Shown here: piece by piece, positions 14,964 to 22,731 of the stretch | How positions within the stretch are numbered: the first letter of the stretch is position 1 | How the letters are laid out: every line of letters starts with the position of its first letter | Source of the DNA: Bacteroidota bacterium | Lineage (GTDB): Bacteria > Bacteroidota > Bacteroidia > Chitinophagales > Chitinophagaceae | Direction of reading: 5' to 3' | Length of the DNA: 22,731 bases | Assembly: GCA_023436685.1 (NCBI GenBank) | Contig: JAEZIL010000154.1 | Span: forward strand, 1-22,731 | Notes under the pieces: generated by a model | The model's database searches: none | What the model saw: only the letters and a program-made list of their open reading frames with translations | What the model was told of the DNA's origin: nothing | Program-made: the position numbers and the translations under genes

Positions 14964-15779
14964 ATGTCGGTACATGGCGAAATAAAGCGTGTTACAACAC
15001 ACACACTGCAATGGATGAAACAACAGGGTGAAAAGATCAGCATGCTTACAGCATACGATTTTTCTATGGCCAGGATATTTGATGATGCAGGTATAGATGT
15101 TATTTTGGTTGGTGATTCCGCATCGAATGTAATGGCAGGTCATCAAACCACATTGCCTATAACGCTTGATCAAATGATTTATCATGCGCAAAGTGTTGTT
15201 CGCGCCATAGACCGCTGCCTGGTTGTTGTTGATCTTCCATTCGGTACTTATCAAGGTAATAGTAAAGAAGCGCTTAACTCTTCTATCCGTATCATGAAAG
15301 AGGCAGGTGCACATGCCATTAAGCTGGAAGGTGGCGAAGAAGTGGCAGAATCTATTAAAAGGATCATTAGTGCAGGTGTGCCTGTAATGGGACACTTGGG
15401 CCTTACGCCGCAATCAATATACAAGTTTGGCACCTATGCAGTAAGAGCAAAGCAGGAAGCCGAAGCCGAGCAATTAGTGCGTAATGCGCACGTGTTGCAA
15501 GAGGCGGGTTGTTTTGCGCTTGTGCTTGAAAAAATACCTGCACAGTTGGGTAAACGTGTTGCCGAGGAGCTGAAAATACCTGTAATAGGTATTGGTGCAG
15601 GGGGATATGTAGATGGGCAGGTTTTAGTAATGCATGATATGCTCGGTATCACCAAAGATTTTTCTCCGCGTTTCCTGCGCAGGTATCTAGATTTATACAG
15701 TGAGATAAAAGATGCTACCAGCCGATATATAGGCGATGTGAAAAGCAAAGATTTCCCTAACGAACAGGAACAATATTAA
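14964..15779 (+). CDS. panB: 3-methyl-2-oxobutanoate hydroxymethyltransferase
   Basis: PanB adds a hydroxymethyl group from 5,10-methylene-tetrahydrofolate to alpha-ketoisovalerate, giving ketopantoate, the first committed step of pantothenate and CoA synthesis. The 271-residue length is typical. Metal and active-site residues are visible: [12 protein letters not shown] (Asp51), [11 protein letters not shown] (Asp90), AIKLEGG (Lys120, Glu122) and LVLEKIP (catalytic Glu189); GHLGLTPQS is also characteristic. The stop codon overlaps the start of the next gene (TAATG), so PanB and the YggS-type protein are translationally coupled. panC and panD are not in the window. Confidence 0.97.
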   Translation: MSVHGEIKRVTTHTLQWMKQQGEKISMLTAYDFSMARIFDDAGIDVILVGDSASNVMAGHQTTLPITLDQMIYHAQSVVRAIDRCLVVVDLPFGTYQGNSKEALNSSIRIMKEAGAHAIKLEGGEEVAESIKRIISAGVPVMGHLGLTPQSIYKFGTYAVRAKQEAEAEQLVRNAHVLQEAGCFALVLEKIPAQLGKRVAEELKIPVIGIGAGGYVDGQVLVMHDMLGITKDFSPRFLRRYLDLYSEIKDATSRYIGDVKSKDFPNEQEQY

Positions 15780-16450
15780 TGGCAGATATCAACGCGTGGA
15801 AACTTATAAAGAGTGAATTAGATAAAAGCAATACTACATTAGTTGCGGTATCTAAAACAAAACCCATTACAGATATACAAGCGCTATACAATGCAGGCCA
15901 GCGAGATTTTGGTGAGAATTATGTACAGGAACTGGTAGAAAAGCATCAGCAATTATCTGCAGATATTCGCTGGCATTATATAGGCCACCTGCAAAGCAAT
16001 AAAGTAAAATATATAGCACCATTTGTTCACTTAATTCATGCTGTAGATAGTTTTAAGCTTTTATTGGAAATCAATAAGCAGGCAGCAAAAAACAGCAGGG
16101 TTATTGACGTTTTACTTCAACTACACATTGCCGATGAGGAAACTAAATTCGGTATGGATGATAAGGAACTGATGGAGTTCATGGAGTATTATACAGCACA
16201 ACAATCCCAGCTGCAACATGTGCGTATTTGCGGCCTGATGGGCATGGCTTCTTTTTCTGATGATGATGCCCGTGTACGTAGCGAGTTTCAGCATCTGAAC
16301 AATAGTTTCAAAGCTACTAAGGCTACCTACTTTCTAGATAAAGAAGGCTTTGAAATTAGATCTATGGGTATGAGCGGCGATTATCGTACCGCCATAGAGG
16401 AGGGTAGTAATATGGTGCGTATTGGCAGCCTTCTGTTTGGCTCGCGTTAA
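15779..16450 (+). CDS. YggS/PLPBP family pyridoxal-phosphate homeostasis protein
   Basis: A single-domain PLP-binding TIM barrel that buffers vitamin B6 and affects amino-acid and CoA-related pools; no catalytic activity is established for the family. The PLP lysine is Lys26 in LVAVSKTKP. Further signatures are DFGENYVQELVEK, WHYIGHLQSNKVK, KFGMD, and the C-terminal phosphate-binding SMGMSGDYRTAIEEGSNMVR followed by IGSLLFGSR. The 223-residue length is normal. The ATG overlaps the panB stop by one base. Known links between YggS loss and disturbed valine/pantothenate metabolism make the coupling to panB sensible. The 3' end overlaps the convergent MFS gene by 4 nt. Confidence 0.95.
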   Translation: MADINAWKLIKSELDKSNTTLVAVSKTKPITDIQALYNAGQRDFGENYVQELVEKHQQLSADIRWHYIGHLQSNKVKYIAPFVHLIHAVDSFKLLLEINKQAAKNSRVIDVLLQLHIADEETKFGMDDKELMEFMEYYTAQQSQLQHVRICGLMGMASFSDDDARVRSEFQHLNNSFKATKATYFLDKEGFEIRSMGMSGDYRTAIEEGSNMVRIGSLLFGSR

Positions 16451-17664
16451 TTTATTCGCTCGTCTTCTGTTCTTATCTGTAGCAATTTATATCCTGCTGC
16501 TGTCAGCAAGCATATAGCTCCAATCGTCCACCACAGCACATCGAACCCAAAGTTCTCCGCAATAATAGTTCCGGTAGAGGGGCCTAGTACTTGTGCCGTT
16601 GACCACGCAACTGTGTATAAACCTGCATACTGCCCACGATTGTTTATTGATGTACGCCCTACCCAATACGAGTTCATGAAGGGCATAGATAGTATTTCCC
16701 CGGCTGTTACAATTAGCATTGCTATAATAGCAAGTGATTCCTTACCGGGTATAATATTGAATACCAGATAAGAAATAGCCACCAGGATAACACCCATAGT
16801 AATATACTGCAGGTTGTTGCGCTTGCCCTCCAGGTTGTGCACAATTACCATTTCAAAAAAAGCTATCAACAAACCGTTGATGGCCATTACAATGCCTATA
16901 TAGCTTTCACTTAGATGTAGTTCTTGTTTATAGTACAATGGCAGGGTGCTGAATATCTGGAAGAAGCAATATGCAAATAGTGTAGTGAGCAATATGAAGG
17001 CTAAATATGGCTTATCGTTATAGGCTGTTTGTACTACAGCCTCTTTGTGTAGTGTGGGTTTCTTCGCGGTAGCTTCGTTTTTCGATGGTGCCAGCAGCAG
17101 CCACAACACTACTGCTGCTCCTATATTTGTAAAGCCATCTATCCAGAACAATAGATGATAGTTTTTAGATGCAATGAAACCGCCCAGTGCGCCGCCCGCC
17201 GCCCATCCCAGGTTTATAGATAATCTGTTGAGCGAGTAAGAGCGTGTGCGGTTTTCAGGTTTGCTGTAGTGGGCTATTGCTGCAGAGTTAGCGGGCCTGA
17301 AAGATTCGTTTATAAAACTCAGTACGAATGTAGTGATACATATAGGTATATAGCTGGTCATTTGGCCAAGCAAAAGGAATAATAAGCCACCACCTATCAG
17401 CGTAAACATTTGTATGTAATACGACCCAAGCTTGTCGGTTAGCTTACCACCAATAAATCCGCCGCATATAGAGCCTACTCCCCAAAGTGCCATTATAAAC
17501 CCCGCCTGGCTCATTTTATAGCCCAGGCTTTGTGTCAGGTATAGGGTCATAAAGGGTACCACCATAGTACCGCTACGGTTTATGAGCATTACAAGCGATA
17601 GCCACCATGTGGATGGGGATAAGCCGGAATAAGCATTTTTATATAAGGAAGCAATACGTTTCAC
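16447..17664 (-). CDS. MFS transporter, 12-helix efflux type
   Basis: A predicted inner-membrane proton-coupled exporter of the major facilitator superfamily; the substrate is unknown. The protein of about 405 residues has roughly 12 membrane helices in two halves joined by a charged loop (PSKNEATAKKPTLHKEAV). The loop 2-3 motif is GGFIGGKLTDKLG, close to the MFS motif A GxLaDrxGrr; RSYSLNRLSINLGWAAGGAL resembles the helix 4-5 region of drug/H+ antiporters. No ATG exists at the 5' end. A TTG at 17670 extends the frame by two codons but is almost adjacent to the promoter -7 box; the GTG at 17664 lies 7 nt after that box and is preferred. It could be read with the SGNH gene 42 nt upstream or from its own promoter. 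Confidence 0.85.
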   Translation of the reverse strand: MKRIASLYKNAYSGLSPSTWWLSLVMLINRSGTMVVPFMTLYLTQSLGYKMSQAGFIMALWGVGSICGGFIGGKLTDKLGSYYIQMFTLIGGGLLFLLLGQMTSYIPICITTFVLSFINESFRPANSAAIAHYSKPENRTRSYSLNRLSINLGWAAGGALGGFIASKNYHLLFWIDGFTNIGAAVVLWLLLAPSKNEATAKKPTLHKEAVVQTAYNDKPYLAFILLTTLFAYCFFQIFSTLPLYYKQELHLSESYIGIVMAINGLLIAFFEMVIVHNLEGKRNNLQYITMGVILVAISYLVFNIIPGKESLAIIAMLIVTAGEILSMPFMNSYWVGRTSINNRGQYAGLYTVAWSTAQVLGPSTGTIIAENFGFDVLWWTIGAICLLTAAGYKLLQIRTEDERIN

Positions 17665-17671
17665 GGACAAG

Positions 17672-17679
17672 CAAAATTA
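17672..17679 (-). promoter_or_regulatory. promoter -7 box for the MFS gene (TAATTTTG)
   Basis: An exact TAnnTTTG match on the - strand, in the short gap after the SGNH gene; 7 nt separate it from the GTG start at 17664. Confidence 0.5.
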
Positions 17680-17706
17680 TCGTTCGCTTGCGAGAAAAAA
17701 CCTGCT

Positions 17707-18648
17707 CTATTTGCCAAATGGCAAAATATCTGATATTATTCGGCTATAAACACGTGCACCGCTATCATTTAAATGAACATCATCTTTAAATAATCCAGGA
17801 TGTTTCAGGAACCTGGTGTCTAATGAGAAATCGTAAAGTGGCACATCATTAGCTTTTGCCATCTCAACAATGGTTTGGTAGCTGGTATTACCCCGCATAT
17901 CGAAGGGGAAATAGAACGGAGAAATAGTTATAACGAGCTTTGTGCCTTTCTGTTTAGTTAATATAAATATATCTTCCAGAGTATTTACTAATAATGTATC
18001 CAAAGGGTAATTTTTCTCATAACCTTTCCACATAGGCACTTGGTATCTGCTACTATCTATTGTACCTGTAAGTGGTTCATATCCTTTGTCAGAAGTGTGT
18101 CCAATATTGGTGTATGCGTTTTGAATAATTGAACCAACAAGAGAATTGTAGGCATAAATGCGCGATGCATAATATTTTAATTTTTCTGTACGGCTTACTA
18201 AGGCTACAGTAGGTAATAATGTGGGGTATTGATAGGTAAACGGTAACAGCACTGTTGATACGCGTTGTACTGCGGCATCATTTTCAGGTCTTTTAGCAAG
18301 TTCCGTAGGCACTATTTCCAGTATAATAATTTGGGGCGTATACCTGTTGTAAATAATTGGTAGCAATGCTTTCAGGTAGAGGATGGTCATTTCATCGCGC
18401 CCTGCATTAAAGCAGCTATAGCCCGTTGCCTGTTCAATAATATTGGGAATATAGTGATGCGATGCCCTTGAGCTGCCAAAGATCAGAATGTCTTCGGTTA
18501 CTTTACCCGCAACATATGCTGTGTTTGCGTCATCGCCATGTGTTTGCTTATAAAACATTTGGTCAAGCACATAGCCAACACTTCTATCTACTGCAAATAA
18601 TATTGCTATTAGTATTATCCCATTTCGTATTAGTCGTGCAAGTTGCAT
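17707..18648 (-). CDS. membrane-anchored SGNH-hydrolase-like protein paired with MBOAT
   Basis: It probably works with the MBOAT protein encoded just upstream to add or remove acyl (often acetyl) groups on an exported polymer. The N-terminus has one membrane segment (about residues 8-26), placing the rest in the periplasm. SGNH-type blocks are visible: LIFGSSRASHHY with the candidate nucleophile Ser59 or Ser60, the Asn-containing FNAGRDE block, and the C-terminal DDVHLNDSG with Asp289 and His292 as the rest of the triad. Overall it resembles the DltD/AlgJ-type partners of MBOAT enzymes, but without enough identity to name it. It starts 9 nt after the MBOAT gene, clearly in the same operon. 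The acceptor polymer is unknown. Confidence 0.75.
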   Translation of the reverse strand: MQLARLIRNGIILIAILFAVDRSVGYVLDQMFYKQTHGDDANTAYVAGKVTEDILIFGSSRASHHYIPNIIEQATGYSCFNAGRDEMTILYLKALLPIIYNRYTPQIIILEIVPTELAKRPENDAAVQRVSTVLLPFTYQYPTLLPTVALVSRTEKLKYYASRIYAYNSLVGSIIQNAYTNIGHTSDKGYEPLTGTIDSSRYQVPMWKGYEKNYPLDTLLVNTLEDIFILTKQKGTKLVITISPFYFPFDMRGNTSYQTIVEMAKANDVPLYDFSLDTRFLKHPGLFKDDVHLNDSGARVYSRIISDILPFGK

Positions 18649-18657
18649 GTGTATGGG

Positions 18658-20079
18658 TTAAAACTGGAAGTAAATAAACTGGCCACCATTAAAAATGCCT
18701 ATCATTAGCAAAATAGTTATTAGCAATACATATCCTGCCATTCTTACCAGTGGTTTCTGGCTGTATATCATCGAAAGCCTATTCTCAAAATACTCATAGT
18801 TTATTTCAGTACACATGAGGAAAATGATAAGTAATACAGAGTATACAAACCCTGCTGCAAAACCTATATATAAGCCTCCTGCCTTCAGCGTAAAAATATT
18901 TGTGATAATGGTCATGGCATCGTGTACGCTGCTGGCCCTGAAAAATATCCAGGCAAGGCATACCAAGGCAAATGTTACAACGTAATTAAAAGTAGTAGCA
19001 AGTAAGGTTCGCTTTGAGTCCGCGTGCCTTTTTATTACATACTTATGCAGCAGTAGTTCTACTGTCTGGTAAAGTCCGTGTAGTGCGCCCCATATTATAA
19101 ATGTCCAGTTAGCCCCATGCCAAAGCCCGCTTACCATAAATACTATCAATAGGTTCATAATATGCCTGGGTACCTGTACGCGGCTACCACCCAATGGTAT
19201 GTAAAGATAATCTCGAAACCAGGTAGAGAGCGATATATGCCATCTGCTCCAGAATTCTTTAATGGACGTAGACAGGTAAGGCCTGCGGAAATTCTCCATC
19301 AGGTCGATGCCTAGCACACGTGCAGTGCCAATGGCTATGGTTGAATAGCCTGAGAAATCGCAATATATCTGGAAGGCAAAGAAGATAGATGCTACAATAC
19401 TGCTAAGGGCACTGTGGTGTTCAGGGTTGTTAAACACAGGATCAACATACAGTGCAAGGCGGTCGGCTATCACTACTTTTTTAAATAATCCCCAAAGTAT
19501 CAGTCTCAGGCCGCTGGTTACACGTTCATAGTCGAAAGATACTTTCTCGTAAAATTGATGCAATATGTTTTGCGGCCGCTCAATAGGGCCAGCCACCAGT
19601 TGTGGGTAAAACATTACATACAGTGCATAGATACCTAAATGTTTTTCTGCTTTCTGGTTGCCTCTATATACTTCTATAGTATAGCTCATAGCCTGGAAAG
19701 TATGGAACGACAAACCTATTGGCAGCAAGATATTAAGTGGTGGTATAGGGTTTTCCATCGCAAGCCCTCCAAGCAAAAGGCTCAGGTTTTCATTCAGGAA
19801 ATTATAGTATTTGAAAAAGCACAGGCATCCCACGTTCACAATTATACTAAGAGTAAGCAGCAGCTTTTTTTGGTTAGGGCTTCGCTCTATCCATATACCG
19901 GCATAGTAATCTATAATTATGGTGAAAAACAGTATAAGTATATATACCGGTACAAACACCATGTAGAAATAGCAGCTGATAGCCAAAAGGAAAAACCAAC
20001 GGAAACGGTGGGGTAGCAGGAAATATACCAGTGTGGTAATGACAAAAAACACTAAAAAGTGTAGTGAGTTAAAAAGCAT
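18658..20079 (-). CDS. MBOAT family O-acyltransferase (AlgI/DltB type)
   Basis: A polytopic inner-membrane enzyme that passes acyl groups across the membrane for O-acylation of an extracellular or periplasmic polymer. The 473-residue length and about 10-12 membrane helices fit the AlgI group. Family signatures are PIGLSFHTFQAMSYTIEVYR near residue 120, YPQLVAGPIERP near 158, FWSRWHISLSTWFRDYLYIP (His281) and GLWHGANWTFIIWG with the conserved His321, the presumed catalytic histidine. The ATG at 20079 gives a normal N-terminus (MLFNSLHFLVFF). It is followed by the SGNH-like partner, the usual two-gene arrangement. Whether it acts on alginate-like polysaccharide, LPS, capsule or another polymer cannot be read from the sequence. 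Confidence 0.92.
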   Translation of the reverse strand: MLFNSLHFLVFFVITTLVYFLLPHRFRWFFLLAISCYFYMVFVPVYILILFFTIIIDYYAGIWIERSPNQKKLLLTLSIIVNVGCLCFFKYYNFLNENLSLLLGGLAMENPIPPLNILLPIGLSFHTFQAMSYTIEVYRGNQKAEKHLGIYALYVMFYPQLVAGPIERPQNILHQFYEKVSFDYERVTSGLRLILWGLFKKVVIADRLALYVDPVFNNPEHHSALSSIVASIFFAFQIYCDFSGYSTIAIGTARVLGIDLMENFRRPYLSTSIKEFWSRWHISLSTWFRDYLYIPLGGSRVQVPRHIMNLLIVFMVSGLWHGANWTFIIWGALHGLYQTVELLLHKYVIKRHADSKRTLLATTFNYVVTFALVCLAWIFFRASSVHDAMTIITNIFTLKAGGLYIGFAAGFVYSVLLIIFLMCTEINYEYFENRLSMIYSQKPLVRMAGYVLLITILLMIGIFNGGQFIYFQF

Positions 20080-20107
20080 GTTTCCGCTAAATATTCTTAC
20101 TTAGCTT

Positions 20108-20115
20108 CAAAAATA
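20108..20115 (-). promoter_or_regulatory. promoter -7 box for the MBOAT operon (TATTTTTG)
   Basis: An exact TAnnTTTG match on the - strand, 28 nt before the MBOAT ATG, within the 81-nt gap after the ABC ATPase gene. It separates the acylation genes from the lipid A operon. Confidence 0.55.
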
Positions 20116-20160
20116 GCAAACCAAACTCTTTATAGCTAATTACATTAACTTCTATGTAAA

Positions 20161-20761
20161 CTACTTATACTCCTCAACCTTTAATTGTTCCCTGCAGAAG
20201 TAGTATTCCCTTACATCGTTCGATGCTACTATTGTAAGGCGGTTATTAGTGTACGTTTCTATCCAGTTGTTGTATTGCTCCACGCCTTTTTGGTCTAAGT
20301 TGCTGCAAGGTTCATCCAGCAGCAGTATTTCAGTATCAGAAAATATTGCCTGCGCAAGTTTCACCCGCTGCTTCATTCCCGACGAGAAATCGCCAATATA
20401 CATGTCAGCGTGTTCCGCCAGGCCTATTGTATTGATGATATCTGTAACAGATAAACCCTGTACAGGCTTCTTGAAATGGAAATGAAATGTTAGAAATTCT
20501 TTTAAAGATAACTCCTCAACTATCTCCATACCCGGTGCACAAAAGCTAATATGAGGAAATATTTGTTGAACAGGAATTTCTTTGCCATTCAGCTTGTAAG
20601 TTACTTTGCCGGCGCTGGGTGGTTGCATGCCTGCTATAATACGCAGCAGGGTAGATTTGCCGCTGCCATTTGCCCCTAGCAACGCATAAGCACCCTGCGA
20701 AGAAAAAGTATAGCTGATATCTTTAAAGATACGGTGGCGTTGGTAGCGTTTACCTATCTGC

Positions 20762-20778
<17 letters not shown>
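20161..20778 (-). CDS. solitary ABC-type ATP-binding protein linked to lpxA
   Basis: A single nucleotide-binding domain of 205 residues with no membrane part and no permease gene beside it. Walker A is GANGSGKST (35-43, Lys41), Walker B ILLLDEP (151-157, Glu156), D-loop SNLD. Three motifs depart from the norm: the signature is FSSGMKQR instead of LSGGQ, the Q-loop region reads SFCAPGME with no Gln, and the H-switch position is Asn187 (VASNDV) instead of His. ATP binding is likely; normal transport-type hydrolysis is less certain. The gene overlaps the end of lpxA by 17 nt, so it is translated from the lipid A operon mRNA. A similar ATPase next to lpxA is common in Bacteroidota, which suggests an envelope role that I cannot specify. 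Confidence 0.88.
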
Positions 20779-21558
<780 letters not shown>

Positions 21559-21562
<4 letters not shown>

Positions 21563-22731
21563 TTTTTATCTTTTCGAACGATTTGTGCTACCAGTTCTGC
21601 TTCGGTAACTAATTTATTGCCCACATACACGCTACCTCTCATTTCGCAAATACCCCTGCGTATCGGGTTCAGTAAGTCAAGTTTTAGTATCAGGGTATCT
21701 CCAGGCACTACGCGCTGTTTAAAGCGTACTTTATCTATTTTAATAAAGTATGTATCATAGTTCTCCGGATCTACGTAGTTATTCAGAGCCAGTATACCAC
21801 CTGTTTGTGCCAGTGCTTCAATTTGCAATACGCCTGGCATTACCGGGTTGCCCGGAAAGTGGCCCTGGAAGAAATGCTCATTAAAGGTGACGTTTTTAAT
21901 ACCTACCACATGGTCATCGCTCAGTTCTATCACTTTATCTACCAGCAGGAACGGGAATTTATGTGGCAGCGATTTTTCTATATGATTGATGTCATATACC
22001 GCAGGCTGGTTAGGGTCGTAATGCGGTACGTCGCTCAGGTGCTTGTTCTTTTTAATGAACTGCTTTATTTTCTTCGCAAACTCTACATTCGACGCATGGC
22101 CAGGGCGGCTGGCTATTATATGTGCATTGATAGGGTAGCCTATTAATGCAAGGTCGCCTACTACATCTAGCAGTTTATGGCGTGCAGGCTCGTTTGAATA
22201 ATGCATTTGAACATTGTTCAATATACCTTCCTGCTTTACTTCTATTTTTTGCTTGTTGAATACCTTGGCAAGCCTGTCCAGCTCGTTAGGCTCTACAACT
22301 TTATCTACAACTACTATTGCATTGCTCAGGTCTCCTCCTTTTATCAGGTTGTTATCCAGCAGGTATTCCAATTCATGCAAAAAGCAGAAGGTACGGCAAG
22401 GGCCTATTTCCGTTTTAAATTCGGTTATATGCTTTAGTGTAGCATGCTGTGTACCCAGTACCGGGCTGTTAAAATCTATCAGCGTTGTTATCTGGTAGTT
22501 GGCCGATGGTACTGCCAGCATATCTACATTCTTTACCGGGTCGTAATAATGTATATTAGTATCGATATTATAAACTATACGGCGGGCCTCCTGCTCCTGT
22601 ATGCCTACACTTTCAATAGCCTCTATTATTTGTTTAGAGCTGCCATCAAGTATCGGCACTTCAGGGCCATCCAGCTCTATCAGCACATTGTCTATTTCCA
22701 TACCCACCAGTGCGGCCAGTGTATGCTCTAC
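21559..22731 (-). CDS. lpxC/fabZ: bifunctional UDP-3-O-acyl-GlcNAc deacetylase / 3-hydroxyacyl-ACP dehydratase (partial)
   Basis: A fusion of LpxC (zinc deacetylase, the committed step of lipid A synthesis) and FabZ (fatty-acid chain dehydratase), characteristic of Bacteroidota. The frame is open to the right edge, so the LpxC N-terminus is missing; the visible part begins at the zinc motif VEHTLAAL (bases 22731 to 22708). Further LpxC residues are the second zinc site HKLLDVVGDLALIG and the catalytic His in RPGHASNVEF. After a linker (KNKHLSDVPHYDPNQP) the FabZ domain starts, with LPHKFPFLLVDKV (catalytic His) and GHFPGNPVMPGVLQIEALAQ (catalytic Glu). About 390 codons are visible. It is the first visible gene of the lpxC/fabZ-lpxA-ABC operon; lpxD is presumably upstream, outside the window. 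Confidence 0.96.

Noticed and set aside
20140..20159. 6-bp AT-rich inverted repeat TTACAT/ATGTAA after the ABC ATPase gene
   Set aside because: The stem is weak and not followed by a T-run on the - strand, so it is not convincing as a terminator.

Overview
The window looks like ordinary chromosome from a member of the phylum Bacteroidota, probably a Chitinophagales-like lineage, although the exact taxon cannot be fixed from sequence alone. The evidence is a fused lpxC/fabZ gene, a ribosomal protein L17 with a long acidic alanine/proline tail, almost no Shine-Dalgarno sequences, and repeated copies of the Bacteroidota sigma-factor -7 box TAnnTTTG just upstream of genes. I see no phage, transposon, CRISPR array, tRNA or rRNA, and no intergenic stretch longer than 300 bases.

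Left part (1-3072, + strand): the 3' end of a putative outer-membrane beta-barrel gene, closed by a terminator, then queA (queuosine tRNA modification), gmhA and a gmhB-like HAD phosphatase (ADP-heptose for LPS). Next comes the translation/transcription cluster infA-rpmJ-rpsM-rpsK-rpsD-rpoA-rplQ (3182-6970). It starts at its own promoter instead of following secY/map. It is broken up by unusually structured intergenic RNAs and by two intrinsic terminators, one on each side of rpoA.

Middle part (7115-16450, mostly + strand): an OmpA-type lipoprotein and a membrane-anchored lytic transglycosylase (both cell-wall related), a penicillin-acylase-family Ntn hydrolase followed by a small membrane protein, and a CDF metal exporter with a Cys-rich tail. 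RNase HI lies on the - strand, opposite mqnA (futalosine menaquinone route). Then come an HMG-CoA-lyase-family gene, panB (pantothenate/CoA) and a YggS-type PLP homeostasis protein.

Right part (16447-22731, - strand): transcription runs leftward. The bifunctional lpxC/fabZ (cut by the right edge), lpxA and a solitary ABC ATPase overlap one another and form one operon. Downstream are an MBOAT O-acyltransferase, a membrane-anchored SGNH-like partner and an MFS transporter. The theme is the outer envelope: lipid A synthesis, and probably O-acylation of a surface polymer.

The most interesting signals are regulatory rather than new protein families: (i) three genes where TAnnTTTG sits exactly 7 nt before the start codon, implying leaderless mRNAs; (ii) GC-rich or stem-closed RNA elements between the alpha-operon genes, one with two mutually exclusive hairpins; (iii) terminators isolating rpoA; and (iv) interlocking promoters between rnhA and mqnA.
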